DNA of 64,000 nt, from assembly GCA_022606425.2 (NCBI GenBank), contig JAHDVF020000881.1, positions 496,001 through 560,000 of the forward strand, written 5' to 3'. This document shows, one piece after another, positions 50,098 through 59,854 of the stretch; within the stretch, counting starts at the first letter, position 1; each line of letters starts with the position of its first letter. This stretch comes from Lepidostoma basale. Its lineage: Eukaryota; Arthropoda; Insecta; Trichoptera; Lepidostomatidae. The position numbers and the translations under genes are program-made. Below the pieces are notes generated by a model, which was not told the origin of the DNA, ran no database searches, and was given only the letters and a program-made list of their open reading frames with translations.

Positions 50098-50169
50098 ACT
50101 GTTAAGTCGGTAATGGTAAAAATTAATATCACTGTATTTTTTAATCTTGCCTTTTTATTTAAAATAAAA

Positions 50170-50385
50170 GTTAATAATTATAATTAATGAAAACGCATGT
50201 TTTCTAGAAGTTTCATTTTATTGTATTTCATATTAATGGCGGGTTTTGCCTATCTTATGCATTATCAAATATAATAATGCATTAGCCTAGTAAGGCAAAA
50301 TGTCATTCCCATAAATTATAATAAATTTTCTAGAAACAGACGTTTTAATTCATATTAATGATCAAATAATTGATTAAGAACGGCA
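50170..50385. repeat. HH-3 palindrome, decayed
   Basis: Arms joined at TCAAATATAATAATGC. GAAA lost on both sides (CAAAA). Distal blocks well kept. Confidence 0.6.
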
Positions 50386-50404
50386 TTAATGACATTTTTT
50401 TCTG

Positions 50405-50940
50405 AAATTGGGACTGACGACCTTCGTGTCCGAGTAGTAAGTGCTTTGACTGCCCTGCCGAAGGTCTCGGGTTCGATTCCCGTCAATGGCAGTATGATTG
50501 TCACACTGTCTTTGGTCTGGGGTAAAATTCATGTGTCAATAAAATAGAGATAGATTGGATACCTATCGCATGTCACAATAATCAATATGATAGGTATACT
50601 CTTTACGTCGATTTGGCTCGCGTCGTAATTTTTTTTTTATGTATACAACAGGTCGCTTGAACCCAATTACAGTATACAATTTGTTTTTAAGCTGATATAT
50701 TGATTCTCGTGACATGTGACAGGTAGCCAATCTATCGCCATTTTATTGTCACGAGAATTCTACGCCAGACCAAAGACAGTGTGACAATTATAATGCCATC
50801 GCCGGGAATCGAACCCAGAACCTTCGGAATGGGAATCAGAGCTCTTACCACTCTACCACGAAGGTCGTCTTGAAGGTCGAAGGAAGAATAATGTAAAGAG
50901 CGATTCAACAAAATAATAATAATTATTATAATACGCCAAA
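50405..50940 (+). mobile_element. SINE-1b copy split by a SINE-1a insertion
   Basis: The tRNA-like head (50411-50490) has CGTGTCCGAGTAGT as A box and GGTTCGATTCC (50470-50480) as B box. The body has ATTGTCACACTGTC. The tail GGCTCGCGTCGTAA is cut at about 50632 and resumes near 50887 with ATGTAAAGAGCGATTCAAC and (AAT)n. Confidence 0.78.
50633..50886 (-). mobile_element. SINE-1a copy, complete
   Basis: Minus strand: A box TGGTAGAGTGGTA (50846-50858), B box GGTTCGATTCC (50805-50815), shared body, and a 37-nt 3' block (50641-50677) that starts and ends GTATAC, followed by a short A-run. It inserted into the tail of the SINE-1b copy. Confidence 0.82.
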
Positions 50941-51329
50941 AAAAATGGGAACCTATGTTTTAGAGTACACACAATGCAAGTAGACAATCAAATTAAATTT
51001 AACTCAAGAATATTGAAGACGAAATCAAGGGGATGTGTTTTAAAGACATTGTTTTCTAATAACGTCCGGTATTTATAGTTTTCACGCGTCACGCGTCCTG
51101 TTTTGGACCCCAGGATTCCATCCCCTCCGAGGGAACATGCTCCCAGGGATAGTGTCCAGTCACGTGTGCTGGCGGCAGATACCTTCGTGTTATTTGAAAA
51201 TGCCACACAAAGATGAATCAGCTGTTTTTTTTAATAATGTATGTACCTGAAACAAAGCGGTATTTTCTCTGTTCCTCGGTATATCATGAAACGAAGTACT
51301 CTTATTTCACAGTTGTAATGAAGTTATTC
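50941..51329. other. no gene recognised; GC-richer ORF-like stretch
   Basis: The minus frame 51206-50988 (72 codons, TRDWTLSLGACSLGGDGILG) lies in a less AT-rich patch with ACGCGTCACGCGTCC. I cannot assign it. Confidence 0.3.
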
Positions 51330-51440
51330 CTACATAATATATAACGAATAAAAATGTCTGCTTTCCAGAAGTTTAAGTATAATTTTTGGGAATGACATGT
51401 TTTGCTTTTCTAAGGCAGTATCTAATGTTAATGCCTCTGA
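51330..51440 (-). repeat. HH-3 arm
   Basis: TTTTTGGGAATGACATGTTT to AGGCAGTATCTAATG. Core worn. Confidence 0.55.
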
Positions 51441-51464
51441 AAGGTGAATCATTGATGATTGAGG

Positions 51465-51720
51465 TATTAGTTTTATAAAACTCCATATTAATTTAATAAT
51501 AGTAAACACAATTGTTTAGTGGTTTTACTTGGATTTAATTTATTTAAATTATATGAATTGTGACAAATTTGTTTCGCCTTGCAAGGGCATTCTCAAACTG
51601 TTTGATACTGCCCTTGCAAGGCGAAACAAATTCGTCACAACTTATATCATTTATATAAATTAAATCCAAGTAAAACTACTAAACAATCGTGTTTACTATT
51701 ATTAAAAATAAAAAGGTGAA
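51465..51720. mobile_element. HH-9 palindromic element
   Basis: Arms of about 115 bp (GTAAACACAATTGTTTAGT...ACTAAACAATCGTGTTTAC) are near-perfect inverted copies around TTTGATACTGCCC. A young insertion by arm identity. Confidence 0.78.
51558..51600 (-). ncRNA. hammerhead-like motif with U3/A8 core and 8-nt stem III, HH-9
   Basis: Minus strand: TTGAGAA (51590-51596), extra T, stem II GCC/GGC around CTTGCAA, GAAA (51572-51575), palindromic CAAATTTG (51564-51571), then TC. The plus-strand partner (51600-51640) has TTGATAC and stem III CAAATTCG. Confidence 0.6.
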
Positions 51721-51789
51721 ACATGTTGTTCCTTTAAACAGTAATAAAATTTCTAAAAAAGAACGTTAAATTCGTATTAATTATATATT

Positions 51790-52020
51790 ACCATTTTATT
51801 TGATTTTTTTACACTTTTGACTTCATTTTTCTCGACATGTTTTGGATATTTTACACCTTCATCAGCGGGAGATCGTTAGATTAAGTTTGAATCGATATCA
51901 CGATGTTGAAGGTATAAAACTTTCAAAATATATGGAGAAAAATAAACTCAAAACTTGTTGTTTTAATAATTAGAACGCCTTTAAGGAATTTCACAGTCTT
52001 AACGTCTTAAATTTGTCTAA
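51790..52020. mobile_element. HH-5 palindrome
   Basis: Left arm (minus, 51825-51875): perfect CTGATGA, weak stem II, CATG, GTC, but AAAA for GAAA. The right end GGAATTTCACAGTCTTAACG (51985-52004) matches the HH-4/HH-5 shared 3' block. Confidence 0.65.
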
Positions 52021-52254
52021 AATTTAATATTTAATATTTATCGAAAATAACACTCGTTGAAAAGATATTTTTTTTAATCAGTATACAAAAATACATATAT
52101 TTTGGTTTCATAGTAGTAGTTTATTATTTTTACTAAACAAATAAATAAATATTAATATTCTCTGCTGGAATTATCGCATTTCAATTGTTTAAAAGATCAC
52201 ATACCATCGCTCAGTAAGACCCTCATTATGTTTTGATACAAATTATCTTTTAAA

Positions 52255-52462
52255 ATATTAGGTCAGCCAGACCTGAACCAGAGAGTTACTGAATGGAGGT
52301 CAAGGTTGGGCCGAAGAAGTGTCGGGAGACAGCCTACCAGGTCGAGCGAAGATATTGTGCGGACAGCGGGAAGGGCCTGGAGAACACTGGCAAGAGACCG
52401 TAAGGGATGGCGTGGGGGTGGAGAGGCTTACGTCCAGCAGTGGATAAAGACAAGCTGATTAA
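52255..52462 (+). mobile_element. RTE-G8-type LINE C-terminus
   Basis: Open frame VTEWRSRLGRRSVGRQPTRS, EDIVRTAGRAWRTLARDR, GGEAYVQQWIKTS, stop. Lacks upstream RT. Confidence 0.65.
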
Positions 52463-52683
52463 AGATTATAAGTTTATGCAGACGTTCGATTAAATAGTAT
52501 TCAAATTACAAATTTGTTTTATGGCGGTATTTTCATAGCTTCCGTAAATAATTTTCTTTCAACAATTAATATACTTCAATAGTGATTTTTCATCGAAAGG
52601 TACCCAACTCTTTGCAAAATTTGTAGGTAGAAAGGATAAACCGTCATAATGTAATTTATATTCAGTTTGTTATTCGATCATTT

Positions 52684-52975
52684 ACTAACTAACTAACTAA
52701 CCATCACGCCATTTCCCGGAGAGGATGGACAGCGAAACTGCTCTGTCCTGACTTTCTGATTCCTATTTATTCATACATCGTCACACGATTTTGGACGATT
52801 TTTCCAACATTGAATGTACGCCTTTTAGTATTTGATTAATTTGGTCATTCCATGATTTCCTTTGTTTTCCACGGCTTCACTTTCCACTCACACTGCTTGT
52901 TTACAACATTTTAACAATTCTCGTCTCGTCCATTCGTTCTTTGTGTCCAAACCATCTAAGGGATCCTTCTTATTT
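52684..52975 (-). mobile_element. RTE-T LINE 3' end, decayed
   Basis: Tail CTAACTAACTAACTAACC at 52685-52702. The body matches with deletions up to GGATCCTTCTTATTTT. Confidence 0.72.
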
Positions 52976-53014
52976 TATAAACTGTTAAATTATAAAACTC
53001 TGTTTTTATGTATC

Positions 53015-53165
53015 ACAATTTTTTTTCACGACAGCTGTTTCGTCAACCTTTATTGACAACAAAAAAATAAAATTGTGATGTATAAAAAAATAGTTTTATA
53101 ATTTAAAAGTTTTTTATGTTGAATTATCATAGTGTTTCGGCAAAAACAATGGACTGTTTTCTAAT
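53015..53165. repeat. HH-1 arm and distal segment
   Basis: ACGACAGCTGTTTCGTCAACC, then an inverted ACAATTTTATTTTTT arm. ATAGTGTTTCGGCAAAAACA (53130) is the distal block. Core lost. Confidence 0.55.
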
Positions 53166-53189
53166 TTTACTTATGATACAATCATTTAC

Positions 53190-53280
53190 CCTACATTTCT
53201 TCCTTATTTTGTCGTTCGGTATTCTATCATATTTCATTTTTTCGCACATTCTTCTCTGTGATCATCTTCGATCATTTACT
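53190..53280 (-). mobile_element. RTE-T LINE internal fragment
   Basis: TCGTTCGGTATTCTATCATA matches the NENIR..DRV coding segment on the minus strand. Confidence 0.5.
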
Positions 53281-53837
53281 AATTTGTAATTTGCGTATTG
53301 CGATACACCAGTAAAGTGAAGCAAAAATGGAGTTGGTACTCTATAGTTCTCGAGGCTAATTATTATTTCTCACTTTGTATGGTTCCGCCCCTCGCCACTC
53401 CCACCCTTTCTTTCCCCCTCTTCGCTCCCCTCCAACGGAGCAGCTGTAACGAGCCTTTTTCATTTCTAAATGAAAGAAAGGAGCTTTTCAAGGTTCAACA
53501 AGTTCTGTCGTGGTATAGTAGCTGGAGAGGGCACAAATAGAGGGCGCAGCCGATGGGAGGGGGCGACAGAAGCCGAAAACAGAAAATCCAACTCAAAGAA
53601 AATGAGAAAATTCTTGACGCTACTGAACCAAAACAGAAAAAGCTCCCTCTGTCTGGTCATACACTGGAGCCAGTCTCGCATTATTGTGCAAAAGTCGCAC
53701 ATGCTGTGATAACAAAAAATCTACTGCCCTTCAACACATGGGAGAGAAATTCATATCAAGGAGAGCAATTCCGAAATAACCCTTCGTAGATTCATCTATC
53801 AACTTTCTTGGTGAAATTAAAAATGTTTGCGTAAATA
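53281..53837. other. unidentified, GC-richer, overlapping small ORFs
   Basis: CCCCTCGCCACTCCC and other C-runs at 53390-53440. Three overlapping frames of about 80 codons at 53298-53789 on both strands show no known domain. It may be a remnant of a host exon or an unknown transposon. Confidence 0.3.
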
Positions 53838-53839
53838 TA

Positions 53840-54359
53840 AGGTGTTTTTTTTAGAGGTACACAATACATATTCAAAATGGAAAAAAACACATTGAAATAA
53901 GGTTCATGTCTATGATATTGGCTTTATTAAATAAATAATATTATGCCATTATTGTTTAAATATGATTTTGGGCATATGAGCGCCACGGCTAGTGGAATGA
54001 AGCGCAATCGTTAAATTCAATTTTCGACAATTGTCGTATTTGTGGATGCGTATTATCCACTAGAGTGTACGTGGTGCGAAAACGACCGTTGATCTTCCGA
54101 ACAACTTGCTCGGATGGACGATTATGTCGACCGTAAAATGGACGTAGTGCATGATAAGTTTGGCGAACCGAACCATGATTTTCAAAATAAATTTGCACAA
54201 TTTGCAAAAGCTGTTCTGGCGTCAGTCTATTCATGGTGAAATGGCAAAATGTACTGACTACAAGTCAACTGTCAACTGTCAAATTGACAGTCAACAAGCC
54301 AACAGTCTGTAGAAACAATGTTACCGGTTTAAAAACTAAACCTCTAAAAAAAACAACCT
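53840..54359 (-). mobile_element. 520-bp mariner-like element encoding only an HTH domain
   Basis: Termini AGGTGTTTTTTTTAGAGG (53840) and, inverted, AGGTTGTTTTTTTTAGAGG (from 54359) are near-identical TIRs beside TA dinucleotides. The interior carries the start of a transposase and nothing of the catalytic domain. A TGTCAAATTGACAG-type palindrome lies at 54270-54290. Confidence 0.8.
53989..54234 (-). pseudogene. transposase N-terminal helix-turn-helix fragment
   Basis: 81 codons: MNRLTPEQLLQIVQIYFEN, SVRQTYHALRPFYGRHNRPS, EQVVRKINGRFRTTY, the first helix-turn-helix of a Tc1/mariner-superfamily transposase. The start is the first Met of the conserved MNRLT motif. The frame is open, so a DNA-binding peptide could be made that competes for the TIRs (inference). 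Confidence 0.75.
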
Positions 54360-54624
54360 ATACATGATAAGAAAACTTTTTACATTGTTCACATACATGT
54401 TACAGTTGATTCTCGTACGTTCTCGGTGTAAAAATATAAACTTAATCGTGAAATAATGATGAGAACTTTCGGATTTATTGAATTATGAAAAACAAAAATT
54501 TCAAATCTTTTTACAAACATTTCGAATATATCAAAAAATAACATTGCGTTAATGTTAGAAATCAAAAACATTACATGGCTTCTATTTGGAATTGTAAACA
54601 ACGCTTTAACTTATTTAATATCTT

Positions 54625-54685
54625 TATAAAAGAAAAATTTTAACTACGAGAGGTAACCTCCATTCTCAGGTGTAAATTTATAACT
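54625..54685 (-). repeat. HH-4 arm remnant
   Basis: On the minus strand CTGAGAA, extra T, GGAGG/CCTC are readable, but GAAA is replaced by CGTA. Confidence 0.5.
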
Positions 54686-54712
54686 TATAATATATACAGA
54701 TTCTCAAAGGCT

Positions 54713-55050
54713 AAAAAAAGGAATGTAGAGCGGAAGAAGGTATTATGAACAAAATTATGAAAAGATCGCTGCGTTGGTTCGGACGTATAGAGCGCATGGA
54801 TGGAGAAAGAATGGTTAAGAAAACATACGTTAACAATGTACAAAGTCGAGGTAGACCGAGGAAAACATGGTATGAAAAAACTATTAAAATTCTTAAGGTT
54901 GTTCATAATAGATGTCGGAAGAATCGACGTACGTGTATGACTCGTTGTATGAATGTGAAGGATACTAGAGATGTGTACCAGGATAAAGTAGGGTTGCGGA
55001 CCATTTTCTGCTTAACCCTGCGGGGAAATGGCGTAATGGTTTGTTTGTTT
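54713..55050 (+). mobile_element. RTE-T LINE 3' end
   Basis: Frame 54745-55128 encodes MNKIMKRSLRWFGRIERMDG, RGRPRKTWYEKTIKILKVVH and RRTCMTRCMNVKDTRDV, then runs past the usual stop into flanking DNA. The tail is degenerate (GGTTTGTTTG). Confidence 0.78.
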
Positions 55051-55149
55051 GAAAACATTGTTTTTATTATTAGTGTTGATATGCTCTGTATACTTCTGTT
55101 AGCAGTGATTTATATTTTGATGACATAAAATATTATTTTTAAATTTTAC

Positions 55150-55525
55150 GGTATAAGTGCTTTGCCATAAGAGCCATGTTAGGAATAAGCCTAAGAGACA
55201 AAGTCAGAAATGATACGGTGAGAGAAAAAACAAAGGTCACTGACATCATCCACCTGGTGGCGACTCTAAAATGGCAATGGGCAGGTCACGTAGACAGAAG
55301 CTCAGATGAAAAATGGACAAGAAGACTGCTGACTTGGAGACCTTGGACGGCAAAGATAAGTGCAGGGCGACTGCAACTACGATGGAAGGATGATCTGAAC
55401 AGACATGTCGGAATAACCTGGATGCAGTCTGCACAAGACAGAGTGACATGGAAGCGAATCGAGGAGGCCTTTGTCCAGGAGTGGACGGGAATAGGCAGAG
55501 GAAGAAGAAGAAGAAGAAAAATGGC
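55150..55525 (+). mobile_element. RTE-G2 LINE 3' end
   Basis: Frame 55176-55553: MLGISLRDKVRNDTVREKTK, VATLKWQWAGHVDRSSDEKW, WMQSAQDRVTWKRIEEAF, WTGIGRGRRRR. (GAA)n tail at 55500-55520. The cleanest C-terminus of this family in the window. Confidence 0.82.
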
Positions 55526-55544
55526 TGTGATTAAATCTTATAGT

Positions 55545-55605
55545 AAAAAGTAGTGTGACGGTCCATTCTCTCTGCCAACCATTTCGGGGAAACGGCATGA
55601 TGGTT
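55545..55605 (+). mobile_element. RTE-T LINE extreme 3' end
   Basis: GTGTGACGGTCCATTCTCTC to GGGGAAACGGCATGATGG, about 20 codons, directly after the RTE-G2 tail. Confidence 0.6.
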
Positions 55606-55964
55606 TGTATACATGTGTTCTGTATAAAATTTTCATTTTAATTCAACAAATTAAAAAAATAATATAATTCTTCATTTCTGGCCTACATCGTAGTTATGGA
55701 GGACTTTCGAAATGTGGGTACCATTTTTAGCGCGGAGGATCGTAACTCTCCAACTTCCTTTGATAGCGCCAGCCGAGATAATCTGCGCGCGCATCTTATT
55801 ATGTACTTTTAATTAGCAGGCACTTGTAGCAAGAGTCATAACTAGAATAATTATTTATAATAAAACCTAATTAATTACTTCAAGACTATGATAACTCTCA
55901 TGTACTACACACACACTTCTTGCATTAATGCAGCACAAGAGTTACGTTCGAAAATAAAATAACC
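55606..55964. other. no gene seen; GC patch
   Basis: GCGCGGAGGATCGTAACTC to GCGCGCGCATC (55725-55795) stands out by composition. Unexplained. Confidence 0.4.
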
Positions 55965-56190
55965 ATTACACCGTCTTCCCAAAGGGATAGGCAGAAATCA
56001 TGGACTGCCATAATTTTCTTTCCTTACACACTTTTCTCACTTCCTCAACATTCATACATCGTATGATGCACGTACGTCGATTTCTCTGATTCTTCACGTG
56101 GCCGACATTCAATATTCGATTATCTGATCATGCCACGTTTTCCTCTGTATTCCTCTATTTCAAATTCCATTTACATCGTTAAAAAAAATT
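55965..56190 (-). mobile_element. RTE-T LINE 3' end
   Basis: From ACCATTACACCGTCTTCCC (55971) to AATTCCATTTACATCGTT. The TTAG tail is lost. Confidence 0.7.
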
Positions 56191-56269
56191 GAACAAGTCA
56201 AAATCACATTTTAATTATATGTATTTACATTTTTTTGATTCTTCAACAAGTATAATTTATGTAAATGAT

Positions 56270-56695
56270 TTCTTCAATGCAGATGCCCTGAAAGTTAACT
56301 CAATGAACAGACTGGAAGCATTTGAAATGTGGCTCTATCGCCGAATGGTCAGAGTTCCCTGGACAGATATGGTTACCAATACCGAAGTCCTGAGGCGAGC
56401 TAGAGTAGACAGAGAATTGTTATCAACTATCAAAGTTCGTAAGATCTCACATCTGGGTCATATACTGCGTGGAGAAAAGTACCACCTTCTCCAACTGATA
56501 TTGGAGGGGAAAATTGAGGGACGCCGAGGGGCCGGAAGGAAACAAATGTCCTGGCTGCGAAACGTGAAGGAGTGGTCCGGCATCCGATGTGTGGAGGAGC
56601 TGTTCCGAGCGGCGCAGGACAGGGACAGGTTCGCCGAGGTAATCGCCAACGTTAGGGGGACCCGACAGGGCACTTGAAGAAGAAGAAGAATGAAG
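56270..56695 (+). mobile_element. RTE-G3 LINE C-terminus with (GAA)n tail
   Basis: Open to the TGA at 56675-56677: SMNRLEAFEMWLYRRMVRV, WTDMVTNTEVLRRARVDREL, KVRKISHLGHILRGEKY, GRRGAGRKQMSWLRNVKEW, FRAAQDRDRFAEVIANVRG. Intact terminal 135 codons, so a young copy. 5' truncated after the RT. Confidence 0.85.
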
Positions 56696-57118
56696 ATGAC
56701 ATCGTCATATTGATCAATATTATCCGCACTATCATTCATTTTTTAGAGATAATGTGTGTTTTTTATATGTGTAAAACAAGTCAAATATCTTCACTGTTTC
56801 TATTTTATTTTTTATATATCTTGTAAATGAAATATCCATGTAATGATTTCGAATTCTAGGCCCATCGTCATTATCGGTATTTACATGACGTTAGCAATTT
56901 AAAAGGAAACTCTATATCCATCACAGTTCCCTCCAGAATCAATACGGGCCCGGACTGTGCAATATTATATTATTTATCCTCCGAATAGACCAATCAAATC
57001 AAACTTCATCAATACGCCCACAGCGAGAATAAAATAGATTCGGAAAATGAAAGAAACTTCCTATCAGTGAAATTTGAAACCAGATTATAGCACTTTCTTA
57101 GCTTTATAAAACATCTCC
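56696..57118. other. AT-rich, no gene seen
   Basis: Nothing recognised. Confidence 0.45.
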
Positions 57119-57119
57119 T

Positions 57120-57860
57120 ACTTTTTCTTTTAATAGATTTGATGATCTGTGACTTCGACATTATGACTCCTGATATGATGAGGCTCCTCCATCTCTTAGG
57201 TGGTTTTCCATGTGAAAGAGTTCAGCTAGGATTTCGTTAACTGCGATACATATTATTTTATGCCCCAAATTGTCGCACAGAGGCCCTTCGAAGTTTTCCT
57301 GTATTGAAAGCGATTCGTCTTTTAAATGAGGTTGTAAAAGAAACAGACCTCTTTGGATGCAATTATGGCGAATTCGTAAATATCCTAACGATAAAGGCAG
57401 CAAGCAAATAACTGGCTTTTCCTATTCATAGGGTTCTATGTATATTTCCTTTGATATTCTTTTTTTTCACCCTTTACATCGGTTTGGCTCGCGCTGTAAT
57501 GATGTAAGGAGTTTTTTCAACAAAATAATAATAATAATATATGTCAGTCTGCAACTATCCATTTGGCTCTATCGTCCTTTCAGTATTTTCTTCTGGATCT
57601 ACTCCACCGAATGATGTCTTCTATTTTCCACGTTTTTCATTTGTCTATGGTATAGAAATGGCCTCGAAGAGTTTCATCTCTGATATACTTAGTAGCTCTT
57701 TGGTTTATATAGTATCAGCCCACGTCTCTACTGCATACGTCATGATTAGTTGCACACATATCTTACAAATTATAGCCTTACTATCAATACGCATGTGTTT
57801 GTTTTTCCATACCAGATTTTTGGACACCCTGATACGTATTTTTCGCTCTGCTAGGGCATA
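57120..57860 (-). mobile_element. RTE-G1 LINE, two parts around a SINE tail
   Basis: 57120-57400 holds the KRWRSLI-type terminal region. 57541-57860 holds the thumb/C-terminal region (NRHHSVE-, ETWADT-type codons), both minus and full of stops. 57401-57540, with SINE-1b tail sequence, separates them. Confidence 0.65.
57468..57540 (+). mobile_element. SINE-1b tail
   Basis: ACATCGGTTTGGCTCGCGC, GATGTAAGGAG, then AACAAAATAATAATAATAAT. It gives the uninterrupted form of the tail that is split at 50.6-50.9 kb. Confidence 0.6.
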
Positions 57861-58184
57861 ATCAAATATCAACTTCAAGAGAATGAACGTTTAAATCAAT
57901 ATTAACTTATATAGAACTTTATATTAAACATCATTATAGATGAAATAATATTTATTCACGATTTTTTTTCTATATTCATTTCACGCGTGTCTTCGTACAA
58001 GAGGACACCTTTGGACACGGAAATATAACCAGATCCTAAAAAAGCAAATATAATTGCCTAAATAACGCTTGATAAATAAATTTTCTTTACGCTTTTTTTC
58101 AATGAAAGCTAAAATAGACACAGATTTTTTTTGTTAAGATTATTTTTGGTTTATTGAACAATAATGTAAAACTCCATATTAAAT
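57861..58184. other. AT-rich; HH-3 end trace
   Basis: GGTTTATTGAACAATAATGT at 58150-58170 is the distal end of an HH-3 arm. Otherwise nothing. Confidence 0.4.
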
Positions 58185-58710
58185 AATTAATTGAATAGTC
58201 CATTGTTTTAGCTGAAACACCATGATACTACAAAATTATTACTGTTAAAATTTAAAACCCTGCTATAATATTTTACTTACTTATTTAGACAGCCGTTGTC
58301 GTCCACTGCTGGACATAGGCCTCACCCATACTTCTTCACGTATTCTTGTGCCTTTTGCATCCAATCGCTAGCAATTCTTCCAATGTCATCTGACCATCGT
58401 GTGGGGGGTCTCCCTCTGTTTCGTTTGTCTTTTCGGGGTCTCCACTCTACCACCCTTCTGGTTCATCTATTGTCTACCAATTTGGCAACCGATCTGTCCC
58501 GCAAATGACCATTGTTATAATATCACAATTTCTTTATATTCACTAGGAGTGTCGCGACACCTGTTTCGCCAACCGATGTTGGCACTATCAGGTGTTACAA
58601 TAAACTCGCTGGTATATTGTAACACCTGATGATGCCGAAACAGCTGTCGTGACACTGTCAGTGAATAAAAAGAAATGGTGATATTATAACAGTGTTTTAA
58701 ATGTTAACAG
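58185..58710. mobile_element. HH-1 palindrome split by an RTE-G8 end
   Basis: Distal block (AGTCCATTGTTTTAGCTGAA) at 58195, left arm from 58225, LINE 58272-58515, ribozyme side 58545-58600, right arm to 58700. The right-arm motif keeps CTGATGA and GAAA, but most of stem II is deleted. CAGCTG and GTC remain. Confidence 0.7.
58272..58515 (-). mobile_element. RTE-G8 LINE end with 8-bp target duplication
   Basis: TATAATAT at 58264-58271 and 58516-58523. Minus strand: RGRPPTRWSDDIGRIASDW-type codons, then EYVKKYG and the CCAGCAGTGGACGACAACGG end. Confidence 0.7.
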
Positions 58711-58714
58711 TAAT

Positions 58715-58890
58715 AAATAATTAATATCAATTAAAACGTTTAATATGGAATGACATGTTTCGCCCTTCTAAAGCATTATCAAATGTCAATGATAATGCCT
58801 TAGAAGGGCGAAACATGTCATTCCGTATAAAACTTAATAAAACTCCTAGAAAACAGACGTTTTCATTTATATTTATTATTATAAAGATTA
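58715..58890. mobile_element. HH-3 palindrome, shortened
   Basis: GGAATGACATGTTTCGCCCTT and its inverse meet at TCAATGATAATGCC. The plus motif (58785-58825) has A at core 3 and A at core 8, intact GCCTT/AGGGC-type stem II, GAAA, CATG and GTC. Confidence 0.65.
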
Positions 58891-59250
58891 GATCTCAACG
58901 GATTTGTGAGCAAAACGATTTATGACAGAATTTCAAATGCTAATAACAGGAAGGATTAAATAATGGTACGATAACTACGTTTATTTAGACATAGAAAACG
59001 CATTGGTGAATAAAGAATGGTTAAGAGAGTGTACCTTAAAATTGTGAATAGAGTAAAATGTCGAGAAAGACCAAAGAAGACATGGCATTAACAAATTGAT
59101 TTAATTTTAAGGTAGGTCATATAACAAGACAAAAAAATTACTTTCGTGCATGACTAGTTGTATAAACGTGAAGGAAGCTAAAGAGATTTGTCAGAATAAA
59201 ATACTATGGGGGTGCATTTTCCTTGCCTAGCACTAAGAGGAAGTGGTGGT
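58890..59250 (+). mobile_element. RTE-T LINE 3' end, decayed
   Basis: ISN-type and RKRIGE.RMVKRVYL-type codons, then CINVKEAKEICQNK. It ends GTGGTGGTATGG without a TTAG tail. Confidence 0.68.
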
Positions 59251-59269
59251 ATGGTTTGAATTATTGATT

Positions 59270-59835
59270 GATCCAACTATACTATTATCTATTAATACGA
59301 ATGAAAACGTCTGTTTTCAAGAAATTTTGTTATATTGTATGGGAAAGACATCGCCTTTCTAAGGCATTATTAAACAATATCAACAGCAACAAACCATCAC
59401 GCCGTTTCCTCGAAAAGGTAGGCAAAAAAATGGACAGCCACAGTATTCTATCCTGACACACCTCTCTAGCTTTGTCCACATTCATACAGCGAGTCATACA
59501 CGCACATCGATTTTTCCGACATTCGGCACGACACGGCTGACCTTCAAATTTGATTGATTTGGTCATGCCATGTTTTCCTCAGTCTTCCTCGACTCCGTAC
59601 TCCGTTCACTTCGTTAAGTTACTTTATTAACCATTATTTCTTTATCCATGCGTTTTATGTGACCAAATCAACCCTCGTTTGTAATTAAATGATACATTTG
59701 ATAATGCCTTAGAAAAACGTAAAAAATATGTAATAATAATAATAAAACTTCTAGGAAATATAAGTTTTCATACGTACTGATTATTACATTTGAAGTTTTC
59801 ATCATTGTTCAAGAAACAATAAATACATTACAAAT
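59270..59835. mobile_element. HH-3 palindrome with RTE-T2 in its centre
   Basis: Left arm 59285-59375 and right arm 59690-59830 (TTTGATAATGCCTTAG... GTTCAAGAAACAATAAAT) are separated by the LINE. The right-arm motif keeps TTGATAA but lost the GAAA side. Confidence 0.68.
59376..59690 (-). mobile_element. RTE-T2 LINE 3' end with (CAA)n tail
   Basis: Tail CAACAGCAACAAACC. The minus frame 59566-59330 encodes CRKNRCACMTRCMNVDKARE and VCQDRILWLSIF. Same subfamily as 9886-10205. Confidence 0.72.
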
Positions 59836-59854
59836 ATATTCATGGTTTAAGGCA

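Noticed and set aside
50405..50880. tRNA genes, from good A and B boxes on both strands (also 49515-49590)
   Set aside because: No acceptor stem or anticodon arm can be formed properly. Each head is followed by a SINE body and tail shared between copies.
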